Positions 1 to 6,552 of a stretch of 11,085 bases of DNA are shown here, in pieces. This stretch comes from Eshraghiella sp045542375 (GTDB lineage: Bacteria; Bacillota; Clostridia; Lachnospirales; Lachnospiraceae). Location of the stretch: assembly GCA_045542375.1 (NCBI GenBank), contig JAZQKW010000036.1, forward strand, positions 1-11,085, in the 5' to 3' direction. Positions within the stretch are counted from its first letter, which is position 1, and every line of letters starts with the position of its first letter. The notes below the pieces were generated by a model. It saw nothing but the letters and a program-made list of their open reading frames with translations, had not been told where the DNA came from and ran no database searches. Position numbers and translations under genes: made by a program.

Positions 1-16
1 AATGCACGCAATCAGT

Positions 17-45
17 ATTATAATGGGTATTTTTAACGATGTCAA
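17..45 (-). promoter_or_regulatory. Consensus sigma-A promoter reading leftwards out of the window
   Basis: Read on the minus strand, TTGACA (45-40) is followed by a 17-base spacer and TATAAT (22-17). Both hexamers match the vegetative consensus exactly at ideal spacing. Transcription would start near position 10 and leave the window at base 1, so the gene it serves cannot be seen. Such perfect promoters are typical of strongly expressed units such as rRNA or tRNA operons, but that is inference. Confidence 0.75.
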
Positions 46-69
46 CATTTTTATTAAAACTTTATTTTG

Positions 70-129
70 CAAAGTGATATGCTGTTTCATTATGCACATT
101 AAAGGCTAATAAAACAGCATATCTCTTTG
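70..129. repeat. Long imperfect inverted repeat (hairpin) in the region beyond prs
   Basis: GATATGCTGTTT (76-87) is perfectly complementary to AAACAGCATATC (112-123). The pairing continues outwards across one T-T mismatch (CAAAG 70-74 with CTTTG 125-129) and inwards across one mismatch (ATTA 89-92 with TAAT 107-110), giving arms of about 23 bases around a 14-base loop. Neither strand has a U-run directly after the stem, so this is not a textbook intrinsic terminator, although it could still terminate weakly. It could equally be a small palindromic repetitive element or encode a structured RNA. Confidence 0.7.
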
Positions 130-146
130 TGTATTGAAGCATTAAA

Positions 147-164
147 AAGGAGACAATCGTTATG
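147..164 (+). other. Orphan ribosome binding site and start codon (possible decapitated gene)
   Basis: AAGGAG at 147-152 is followed, 9 bases later, by ATG at 162-164, which looks like a good translation start on the plus strand. The reading frame closes at once (Met-Asn-stop). The start codon lies exactly at the left end of the inverted repeat at 161-217. One explanation is that a former gene was cut off at its start by insertion or deletion. A chance purine-rich tract is the alternative. Confidence 0.35.
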
Positions 165-217
165 AACTGACCCCCAAATGTTAGACACAAAACTAACATT
201 TGGAGGTGCACTTCATA
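161..217. mobile_element. IS3-like end-to-end inverted repeat (MITE-like remnant)
   Basis: The left arm (163-184) begins TGAACTGACCCCCAAATG. The right arm (193-215) is its reverse complement with a few differences (one C/G and one C/T change and a one-base indel), separated by eight bases, ACACAAAA. The repeat extends two more bases each side (TA...TA). Arms starting TG and ending CA, with a CCCC-AAATGTTAGACA core, resemble from memory the terminal repeats of IS3/IS150-group elements of Firmicutes. No transposase is present, so this would be a solo remnant or a miniature element. It lies 24 bases past the prs stop and might act as a hairpin terminator, but no U-run follows on either strand. 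Target-site duplication is not convincing. Confidence 0.5.
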
Positions 218-241
218 CTTCATAGCTCTTAATTATTATAT

Positions 242-1417
242 TTATTTATGAGTCTCTTTATATTTCTCAACACACTTGTTAATTCTGTCAACAGGATTCA
301 AAAGCTCGCTGATAGAATCGTCATGGTTAAGAGTATCAATGAGGAGAGCGATGTATTTGCTCATATCAACATTGATGTAGTATTCCTTGCTGAGAAGCTC
401 AGGTGTCTGATATACAAGGTTGGTTGTAAGGATTCTGTCAAAGAGTCCTTCCTTGTATGCTTCGTCAAACTTATCGAAACCGTTAGTGAAGAGACCAAAT
501 GTTGATGCTAAGAAAATACGCTTAGCCTTTCTCTTCTTAAGTTCCTTGGCAACGTCAAGCATACTCTCACCTGAAGAAATCATATCGTCAATGATGAATA
601 CGTCTTTACCTTCAACTGAAGTTCCTAAGAATTCGTGAGCAACAATCGGATTACGTCCGTTAACAATCTTAGAGTAATCACGTCTCTTATAGAACATACC
701 CATATCAAGTCCAAGTACGTTAGAGTAGTATACTGCTCGTCCCATAGCCCCTTCGTCCGGGCTGATAATCATCATATTGTCGCTGTCAATCTTTAAGTCA
801 TCTACATTATTAAGAAGGGCTTTAATAAACTGATATACAGGCTGTACAGTCTCAAATCCGCTAAGAGGAATTGCGTTCTGTACTCTTGGATCGTGAGCAT
901 CGAATGTGATAATGTTATCAACACCCATTGAAACAAGTTCCTGAAGTGCAAACGCACAGTCAAGAGACTCTCTTCCATTTCTCTTATGCTGTCTGCTCTC
1001 GTATAAGAAAGGCATGATAACTGTGATTCTTCTTGCTTTACCACCAACAGCAGCAATAATTCTCTTAAGATCCTGATAGTGATCATCAGGAGACATATGG
1101 TTAGTCTGTCCGCAAAGTGAATATGTAAGGCTGTAGTTACATACATCCACAAGGAGATATAAATCATATCCACGAACAGATTCGTTAATCATTCCCTTCG
1201 CCTCACCTGAACCAAAACGTGGTACAGATGTGCTGACAATGTAATTGTCCTTCTGATAGCCGGCGAAAGCGATGGTTGACTTATGTTCGCTTTCTCTCTC
1301 CTTACGCCACTCTACGATATAATTGTTAATGTTGCTGCCAAGCTCTTCGCATCCGCGGAGATTGATAAGCCCAAGGGCTCCAACAGGAATAGTATCAAGC
1401 TCGCGATTGTTCTGCAT
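242..1417 (-). CDS. prs: Ribose-phosphate pyrophosphokinase (PRPP synthetase), long clostridial form
   Basis: Makes 5-phosphoribosyl-1-pyrophosphate from ribose 5-phosphate and ATP in the cytoplasm, feeding purine, pyrimidine, histidine, tryptophan and NAD synthesis. Visible landmarks are FDAHDPRVQNA (residues 172-182), SPDEG (219-223), KRR of the flexible ATP loop (244-246) and the PRPP-binding loop VFIIDDMISSGES (273-285) with the Asp-Asp pair at 277-278. At 391 aa it is about 75 residues longer than the usual bacterial enzyme (about 315 aa). The loop reads SSGES where classical enzymes have DT(A/G)GT, so it belongs to a divergent subgroup. AGGAGG at 1427-1432 lies 9 bases before the ATG and overlaps the stop codon of the upstream helicase-loader gene, so the two are probably co-transcribed and coupled. 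No clear intrinsic terminator follows it. Confidence 0.93.
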   Translation of the reverse strand: MQNNRELDTIPVGALGLINLRGCEELGSNINNYIVEWRKERESEHKSTIAFAGYQKDNYIVSTSVPRFGSGEAKGMINESVRGYDLYLLVDVCNYSLTYSLCGQTNHMSPDDHYQDLKRIIAAVGGKARRITVIMPFLYESRQHKRNGRESLDCAFALQELVSMGVDNIITFDAHDPRVQNAIPLSGFETVQPVYQFIKALLNNVDDLKIDSDNMMIISPDEGAMGRAVYYSNVLGLDMGMFYKRRDYSKIVNGRNPIVAHEFLGTSVEGKDVFIIDDMISSGESMLDVAKELKKRKAKRIFLASTFGLFTNGFDKFDEAYKEGLFDRILTTNLVYQTPELLSKEYYINVDMSKYIALLIDTLNHDDSISELLNPVDRINKCVEKYKETHK

Positions 1418-1430
1418 AGTAGTAGTCCTC

Positions 1431-2411
1431 CTATTTCTTAGTTAATCTTATGTCATCTCCGTACATCCTTATAATCTTATAAGAGCTGGAGATACGTGAA
1501 AAAATTCTTTCAGAATATGCATCCATCAACTGCGACAATGTATAGTTCGTTGAAATAATCGTTGAACGATTGTTTAACAGTCTCTGATTGATGCAATAAA
1601 ACAACTTGGAATTGGTAAATGAATTAATTAACTCAGTACCAAGGTCATCTATAATTAACAAGTCGCTCTCTATAATTTGCATTGAAAAAGCCGAATTGTC
1701 AAGAGAAGAATTGTCAAAGTATTCACTTTTTGAAGAAAAATATTCAAAAAGTTCAATTGCCGACAAATATAGCACACTATTAGACGAATCCAACAACTCC
1801 TTGGCAATGCAGTTGGTAAGATAGGTCTTGCCTACTCCCGGCTCACCAAAAAATAAAAGATTCTGTCCCGAAGGGAAGTTAGTAATAAAGTCCTTACATT
1901 CCTTCACAACCATCTTAATATTCTCTAATGGTGTACGACCTGTCTGCGGGTCTGTATAACTGTCAGGGAATAATTCATAGTTAAAATTACTGAAATTCTC
2001 CTTCTGCAATACATCCTGAATATTAGACTGGCGATATAACATATCTATCTCAGACTGTTTAAAACAATGGCACTTGCGATTACCTATATATCCCGTATCC
2101 TTGCAGTCCCTGCATATATATGAAGGGGTAAGATAGTCCGAAGGATATCCGTTATCGTACAGCAGTTCCTTCATTCGTTCCTCTATCCTTGCAACCTCGG
2201 AATTAAGACCGGATAAAAGAGAATTATCACCCTTAAGCCTTGCCTTGGCAGCGGAAACGGATATGGACGAGATTCTGTCCTGACATTCCTTATATTCCGG
2301 AATATCACGAATAACCTCCGCAGTCCTTTCTGTCAGAATATCATTAATTCTGAACTGACGCTGATGATATATATTCATAATTTCATCATATTGTGAATTG
2401 GTCAGTGACAA
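1431..2411 (-). CDS. DnaC/DnaI-like replicative helicase loader ATPase
   Basis: AAA+ ATPase of the DnaC/DnaI type, expected to load the replicative helicase onto origin DNA together with DnaD-type proteins. The N-terminal part (about 1-95) is largely helical. A zinc-binding-type cluster follows, with Cys100, Cys103, Cys114 and Cys116 (CRDC...CHC). The ATPase domain has Walker A GEPGVGKT (189-196), Walker B LLIIDD (251-256), a sensor-1-like STNY (287-290) and Arg302/Arg306 in SERIFSR as candidate finger residues. The 326 aa length fits clostridial homologues. The start is TTG at 2411-2409; AGGAG (2425-2421 on the minus strand) lies 9 bases before it and no in-frame ATG or GTG lies closer. It sits 16 bases after the DnaD-like gene and its stop overlaps the prs Shine-Dalgarno. 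It could also be named DnaC in some schemes. Confidence 0.9.
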   Translation of the reverse strand: MSLTNSQYDEIMNIYHQRQFRINDILTERTAEVIRDIPEYKECQDRISSISVSAAKARLKGDNSLLSGLNSEVARIEERMKELLYDNGYPSDYLTPSYICRDCKDTGYIGNRKCHCFKQSEIDMLYRQSNIQDVLQKENFSNFNYELFPDSYTDPQTGRTPLENIKMVVKECKDFITNFPSGQNLLFFGEPGVGKTYLTNCIAKELLDSSNSVLYLSAIELFEYFSSKSEYFDNSSLDNSAFSMQIIESDLLIIDDLGTELINSFTNSKLFYCINQRLLNNRSTIISTNYTLSQLMDAYSERIFSRISSSYKIIRMYGDDIRLTKK

Positions 2412-2425
2412 AATGATTTCCTCCT
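2412..2425 (-). promoter_or_regulatory. RBS that decides the TTG start of the helicase loader
   Basis: On the minus strand AGGAG (2425-2421) is followed 9 bases later by TTG (2411-2409). The in-frame codons upstream (ATT, ATC) are weaker and too close to the site. TTG is therefore the likely initiator, which may keep translation of this ATPase low. Confidence 0.7.
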
Positions 2426-2427
2426 AA

Positions 2428-3480
2428 TTAGTTGTTACTGATAAGCTTCTTCTCAAGCTCCTCAAAATTATATGTACGCTGATTAAAGTTGTTAAACTTA
2501 TTATTGGTCTTAGCCTGCTGGACTGGCTTGGTGGTAACAGGTATGGTAATCTTGGCACGAAATCCTGCGTCCAGAGTCTTAAGGTCTTCAAGTGTATATA
2601 CCTTGGCAGAACGCCACTTCTTAAGAATTCCGTCTGCGTAGGAAAAATTCGGCTTGCTCATAGAAATAATTGTTCTCTTACAAGCTTCAGCAATCATTTC
2701 CTTGTCAAAACCATAATCGTCGTACCAGCGATTAATAAACTCCATCTCAACAGGTGTCATGGTTCGGTCTGCAATACCAAAAGACTTGGTAACAATGTGA
2801 GTACGGCTGTTGTACAGGGCAGAATCACTCTTGGCCTGTGTAACAGTAGTAATACCCTTACCATGCCATGCAAGGGCAACAGACTCTATATATCTTAATG
2901 AACAGTGGTTATTGGTAACACAATATTCAACAAGGTATTCTATGAGTTCTGTAGAGAACTTAAGTTCATCATGTATGTATAAAACTGTACCCATCTCCGT
3001 TGATGTGAGAGGCTTGCCGATATATCTCTCAACAAGATACAGTAACTGCTTAACGTCTTCCTGCTCCTTCATTCTTCTAACCTTGGCAGGTGAATATGAA
3101 TGAGGGGCATTGTTGCCACTATTATCTGAAGACTTAGGCGCTTCAGATGCATTGGAGATAGTAGCACTGTCTTCTGACTCTGTAAGAGGAAGAAAAGTGA
3201 TAGAGGAAGCTTCGCCTGTATCTGAATCAAAAGATACATCCAGAACCTTAACTCCTGCCCAATATTTCAAAGCTCTTATTACATCCTTCTCAGTAAGGTT
3301 AAGCTTGTCTGCAATGTCTGACATAGTAATATCAGAGTCAGCAGAATCCGAGCATCTGAGAAGATATAAATATACCTTCACAAATTCTCCGTTAGCATCA
3401 CGCATATAAGTATCCAAAAAAATATTGGATACGGATGTCTCATTATTCTTCTTAACTGAATTAAGTGTCAGACGTTTCAT
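2428..3480 (-). CDS. DnaD-like primosome protein with two tandem DnaD C-terminal domains
   Basis: Replication-initiation/restart protein of the DnaD/DnaB (Firmicutes) superfamily, 350 aa, acting at the origin with DnaA and the helicase loader. Residues about 15-98 look like a winged-helix domain (ITMSDIADKLNLTEKDVIRAL is a typical helix-turn-helix). A Ser/Asn-rich linker (about 101-130) follows. Two copies of the DDBH2-type domain come next: about 141-215, with Tyr197-x3-Val-x3-Trp205, and about 231-302, with Tyr281-x3-Ile285-x3-Trp289, the latter matching the YxxxIxxxW signature exactly. The C-terminus is a basic, Asn/Gln-rich tail. AAGGAG lies 10 bases before the ATG and an extended -10 promoter lies just upstream. 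The helicase-loader gene follows after 16 bases, which fits a primosome operon. Confidence 0.88.
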   Translation of the reverse strand: MKRLTLNSVKKNNETSVSNIFLDTYMRDANGEFVKVYLYLLRCSDSADSDITMSDIADKLNLTEKDVIRALKYWAGVKVLDVSFDSDTGEASSITFLPLTESEDSATISNASEAPKSSDNSGNNAPHSYSPAKVRRMKEQEDVKQLLYLVERYIGKPLTSTEMGTVLYIHDELKFSTELIEYLVEYCVTNNHCSLRYIESVALAWHGKGITTVTQAKSDSALYNSRTHIVTKSFGIADRTMTPVEMEFINRWYDDYGFDKEMIAEACKRTIISMSKPNFSYADGILKKWRSAKVYTLEDLKTLDAGFRAKITIPVTTKPVQQAKTNNKFNNFNQRTYNFEELEKKLISNN

Positions 3481-3515
3481 TGTAAACCTGCTCCTTTTAG
3501 CGAGTGAATGCTGTC

Positions 3516-3524
3516 ATTATAACA
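3516..3524 (-). promoter_or_regulatory. Extended -10 promoter of the dnaD-like / helicase loader / prs operon
   Basis: On the minus strand TGTTATAAT (3524-3516) is a perfect TATAAT with the TGn extension. The -35 position is poor (TTCTCT), as is common for extended -10 promoters. The start would be near 3509, about 29 bases before the DnaD-like ATG. A GCTGT/ACAGC inverted repeat (3510-3514, 3524-3528) brackets the -10 element. Confidence 0.65.
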
Positions 3525-3569
3525 CAGCAAATTTCAAAAGAGAACAGCAATTTGACAAATTCTAAAAGT

Positions 3570-3596
3570 TGTGGAAAGTGGGGAAAATGGGGATAA
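3570..3596 (-). promoter_or_regulatory. Three contiguous DnaA-box-like 9-mers upstream of the primosome operon
   Basis: Read on the minus strand, 3596-3570 is TTATCCCCA, TTTTCCCCA, CTTTCCACA with no gap. Each differs from the DnaA-box consensus TTWTNCACA at one position. They lie between the murC stop and the -10 of the DnaD-like operon. A role in DnaA binding is inference; none of the three is a perfect box. Confidence 0.35.
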
Positions 3597-3597
3597 C

Positions 3598-4980
3598 TTA
3601 AGGGTTGTTAATAAGTGCTTCTCCCACTTCAACTATGTTGCCTGCACCCATTGTAATTACAAGGTCTCCGTCACTGCAGAGGTCCATAATTAAGGAAGGG
3701 ATTTTGTCAAAATCCGGTTCATGGATGCACTCAGTTCCGTATTCTCTAATGAGTCTCATTATATCCGCAGAGGATATTCCTAATGTATCCGTCTCTCTTG
3801 CGGCATAGATATCTGCCAGTATAACTCTGTCAGCCCGGCTTAATGATTTTGCAAAATCTGCTAGGAATGCCTTGGTTCTTGTATATGTGTGTGGTTGAAA
3901 TACCACGGTAAGCTTCTTATGAGGATATTTTTCCGCAGTCGAAAGAGTTGCATTAATCTCATCAGGATGGTGTGCGTAATCATCAATAACAGTAATGCCG
4001 TTAACTGTACCCTTTTTCTGAAAACGTCGGTTGGTTCCGGTAAAATTCTTAAGTCCTGTAAGAATAGCTTCATATGGTAGTTCCATATGTCTTGCAACAG
4101 CAATAGCAGCAAGACTGTTATATACATTATGAAGTCCTGGAACCTCTAAAGACACTTCACATATCGGACTGCCTTTATGGACAAGGGTATATGTGCAGCA
4201 TCCCTGATTGTTGTAACTTATGTCTGTCGCTGTATAATCAGAAGTCTCAGAGGTGCCTACGGTAATAACCGTGCAGCATGCCTCTGCATATATTTCTTCT
4301 ACATTATCTATATCACTGTTAATTACAAGCAAGCCGTCTTCGGTCAGAAGATTAACATATCGAATAAAAGAATTTCTTATGTCATTAATATCCTTAAAGA
4401 AGTCCATATGGTCTTCACCTATATTAAGGATGATTTCAATGGTTGGTTTAAATGAAAGAAAGCTGTTGGTGTATTCGCAGGCTTCAGTTAAAAAATTCTC
4501 GGAATCACCAAGTCTTAAATTACCACCGATGGATGGCAAAATACCACCGACAGAAATTGTAGGGTCGCAATCAGAAGCAATTAATATCTCGGCAAGCATA
4601 GAGGTCGTTGTTGTCTTGCCATGGGTTCCTGCAACACCGATAGAAACCTTGTAATTAGACATTATCTCACCCAAAAGTTCCGCTCTGGTAAGCATAGGGA
4701 TATTTCTCCTGACCACTTCTGCGAATTCTTCGTTGTCCGGATGGATAGCAGCAGTATATACCACAAGGTCGATATCGTCTGTGATATTAGATGCCTTTTG
4801 TCCAATGTTTACAAGGACCCCCTTAGCCATAAGTGCGTCTGTAAGAGGGGATGCTTTAGTGTCAGAGCCTGAAATACGAAATCCTTTTGAAAAAAGAATA
4901 TCCGCCAGACCGCTCATACTGATACCGCCTATACCGATGAAATGAACGTGTATAGGGGTGTTAAAATCTATTGTATACAT
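3598..4980 (-). CDS. murC: UDP-N-acetylmuramate--L-alanine ligase
   Basis: Cytoplasmic Mur ligase that adds L-alanine to UDP-MurNAc using ATP, the first amino-acid step of peptidoglycan stem-peptide synthesis. The order of motifs is complete: nucleotide-sugar-binding GIGGISMSG (16-24), ATP loop GTHGKTTTT (118-126), EACEY (166-170), NIGEDHMDFF (186-195) with the conserved His191, NVYNSLAA (285-292), NRRF (317-320), DDYAHHPDE (333-341) and FQPHTYTRT (361-369). The 460 aa length is normal. AGGAG lies 9 bases before the ATG. The gene has its own promoter (5040-5013) and is divergent from glgC. The next minus-strand gene starts 117 bases beyond its stop, with its own promoter. No convincing terminator is seen after murC, so read-through is possible. 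Confidence 0.97.
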   Translation of the reverse strand: MYTIDFNTPIHVHFIGIGGISMSGLADILFSKGFRISGSDTKASPLTDALMAKGVLVNIGQKASNITDDIDLVVYTAAIHPDNEEFAEVVRRNIPMLTRAELLGEIMSNYKVSIGVAGTHGKTTTTSMLAEILIASDCDPTISVGGILPSIGGNLRLGDSENFLTEACEYTNSFLSFKPTIEIILNIGEDHMDFFKDINDIRNSFIRYVNLLTEDGLLVINSDIDNVEEIYAEACCTVITVGTSETSDYTATDISYNNQGCCTYTLVHKGSPICEVSLEVPGLHNVYNSLAAIAVARHMELPYEAILTGLKNFTGTNRRFQKKGTVNGITVIDDYAHHPDEINATLSTAEKYPHKKLTVVFQPHTYTRTKAFLADFAKSLSRADRVILADIYAARETDTLGISSADIMRLIREYGTECIHEPDFDKIPSLIMDLCSDGDLVITMGAGNIVEVGEALINNP

Positions 4981-5012
4981 ATTAATGTTCTCCTAAATGT
5001 CGTTTTTATTAT

Positions 5013-5040
5013 TTTATACCACTTGCCGTAAAAATGTAAA
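5013..5040 (-). promoter_or_regulatory. Sigma-A-type promoter of murC
   Basis: On the minus strand TTTACA (5040-5035), a 16-base spacer and TATAAA (5018-5013). Transcription would begin near 5006, about 26 bases before the murC start codon. The hexamers are near-consensus and the spacing is one base short of ideal. Confidence 0.55.
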
Positions 5041-5219
5041 TCATTAAATAGGATACATTTTTATAAAAAAACTGAATATATATTGGTAATAGGACATGTA
5101 TGGGAAGGTAAAAAAAGGAAATTGTGTGTAAATTTGGTGAAATTAAACAAAAATCCTTAAAGTTTCGCTGAAAAAGTGAGAAAAATAACAAATTTTCGCT
5201 TTAATTTAAAAACAAATTA

Positions 5220-5228
5220 TGGTACAAT
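5220..5228 (+). promoter_or_regulatory. Extended -10 promoter of the glgC-glgD-spoVG operon
   Basis: TGGTACAAT is a TACAAT hexamer (5223-5228) with the TGn extension. A weak TTTAAT lies 17 bases upstream (5200-5205). The start would be near 5235, leaving a leader of about 43 bases. Two copies of TTTCGCT (5163-5169, 5194-5200) sit just upstream. Confidence 0.55.
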
Positions 5229-5277
5229 ATCAGTATTATTATAAAGACTAGAAAATACATAGACTTGAGGTGAACGT

Positions 5278-6552
5278 ATGGTTAAAAAAGAAATGATTGC
5301 CATGTTATTGGCAGGAGGACAGGGTAGCCGTCTGGGTGTTCTTACATCCAAGGTTGCTAAACCAGCAGTTGCGTTCGGTGGAAAGTACAGAATCATAGAT
5401 TTCCCACTTAGTAACTGTATTAATTCAGGCGTTGATACGGTAGGTGTACTTACCCAGTATCAGCCACTGAGACTCAATACTCATATCGGAATCGGTATTC
5501 CATGGGATCTTGACAAGAACATAGGAGGAATTACCGTACTTCCACCATATGAGAAGAGCACTAACAGTGAATGGTATACAGGTACAGCTAATGCCATTTA
5601 CCAGAATCTTGATTATATGGAAATGTATAATCCTGATTACGTACTTATTTTATCCGGAGACCATATTTACAAGATGGACTACGAGATAATGCTTGACTAC
5701 CATAAGGCAAGCAATGCAGATGTTACAATCGCTGCGATGCCTGTACCACTTGAAGAAGCAAGCAGATTTGGTATCCTCATTACAGATGATAATAATCAGA
5801 TTACTGAATTTGAGGAGAAGCCGGCTAATCCAAGAAGCAATCTTGCATCAATGGGTATCTATATTTTCAGCTGGAAGGTTCTTAAGGAAGCGCTTATTAA
5901 GATGAAGGACCAGAAGGGCTGTGACTTTGGTAAGCATATTATTCCGTACTGCTTTGAACATGGCAGCAGAATATTTGCATACGAGTATAACGGATACTGG
6001 AAGGATGTAGGAACATTAAGCTCATACTGGCAGGCTAATATGGAACTTATTGACATTGTTCCTGAATTCAATCTTTATGAAGAACTTTGGAAGATATATA
6101 CCAAGGCGTATGCTCTTCCACCACAGTATATTTCAGGCAGTGCAAGAGTTGAGAGAAGTATTGTGGGTGAGGCCAGCGAGATTTACGGTAACGTAAGGAA
6201 TTCTGTAATCGGCAGTGGCGTTGTAATTGAAGAAGGAGCAGAAGTTGTAGATTCAATTATTATGCAGAACACCGTTATCGGAAAGGGCGTTAGAATTTAC
6301 AAGGCAATTATTGCAGAGAACGTTGAAATTGGTGATGGAGCAGTTATCGGCGTAGGCGAGATGGCCGAGAGCAAGCTTGATACTAAGATTTATGCTGCAG
6401 ACATTGCAACAATCGGTGAGAATTCATACATTCCGCAGAATGTAACAATTGGTAAGAATACTGCTATATCGGGAATTACGGAGGCATCGGATTACCCTAA
6501 CGGAGTACTTGAAAGTGGCGGATACATCATTAAGGCAGGTGAAGACAGATGA
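5278..6552 (+). CDS. glgC: Glucose-1-phosphate adenylyltransferase, catalytic subunit
   Basis: Makes ADP-glucose from glucose 1-phosphate and ATP, the committed step of glycogen synthesis, in the cytoplasm. The nucleotidyltransferase domain has LAGGQGSRLGVLT (11-23), SGDHIYKMDY (126-135) with the catalytic-type Asp, and FEEKP (178-182) whose lysine binds glucose 1-phosphate in this family. YWKDVGT (240-246) precedes a C-terminal left-handed beta-helix of hexapeptide repeats from about residue 285. The 424 aa length is typical. The start is supported by GAGGTG at 5267-5272 with an AGG core 7 bases before ATG. It overlaps glgD by four bases (ATGA), so the two subunits are translationally coupled, as expected for the firmicute GlgC-GlgD hetero-oligomer. 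The intact active site distinguishes it from the next gene. Confidence 0.97.
   Translation: MVKKEMIAMLLAGGQGSRLGVLTSKVAKPAVAFGGKYRIIDFPLSNCINSGVDTVGVLTQYQPLRLNTHIGIGIPWDLDKNIGGITVLPPYEKSTNSEWYTGTANAIYQNLDYMEMYNPDYVLILSGDHIYKMDYEIMLDYHKASNADVTIAAMPVPLEEASRFGILITDDNNQITEFEEKPANPRSNLASMGIYIFSWKVLKEALIKMKDQKGCDFGKHIIPYCFEHGSRIFAYEYNGYWKDVGTLSSYWQANMELIDIVPEFNLYEELWKIYTKAYALPPQYISGSARVERSIVGEASEIYGNVRNSVIGSGVVIEEGAEVVDSIIMQNTVIGKGVRIYKAIIAENVEIGDGAVIGVGEMAESKLDTKIYAADIATIGENSYIPQNVTIGKNTAISGITEASDYPNGVLESGGYIIKAGEDR

Larger units (their letters stand above)
4981..5277. other. Divergent intergenic region between murC and glgC
   Basis: Nearly 300 very AT-rich bases without a credible gene. It holds the murC promoter (5040-5013, leftward), the glgC extended -10 promoter (5220-5228, rightward) and two TTTCGCT direct repeats 31 bases apart just upstream of the latter. 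A 60-codon minus-strand frame covers part of it but lacks an RBS and overlaps the murC promoter. I see nothing else in 5041-5160. Confidence 0.7.

Noticed and set aside
161..217. Classical rho-independent terminator for prs
   Set aside because: The stem is strong but no U-run follows on the minus strand (or the plus strand), and the arms resemble insertion-sequence ends; it may still slow polymerase.
802..1173. 123-codon minus-strand frame overlapping prs in another frame
   Set aside because: Out of frame with prs, which has full motifs and a good RBS; no independent signal.
4253..4654. 133-codon plus-strand frame inside murC
   Set aside because: Antisense to a motif-complete murC with no RBS or family resemblance.
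5009..5191. 60-codon minus-strand frame between murC and glgC
   Set aside because: Covers the murC promoter, is extremely rich in Phe/Ile/Leu from AT-rich DNA, and has no RBS.
5194..5207. CcpA cre site upstream of glgC
   Set aside because: Only the AGCGAAA core is similar; the outer conserved bases of the cre consensus do not match.
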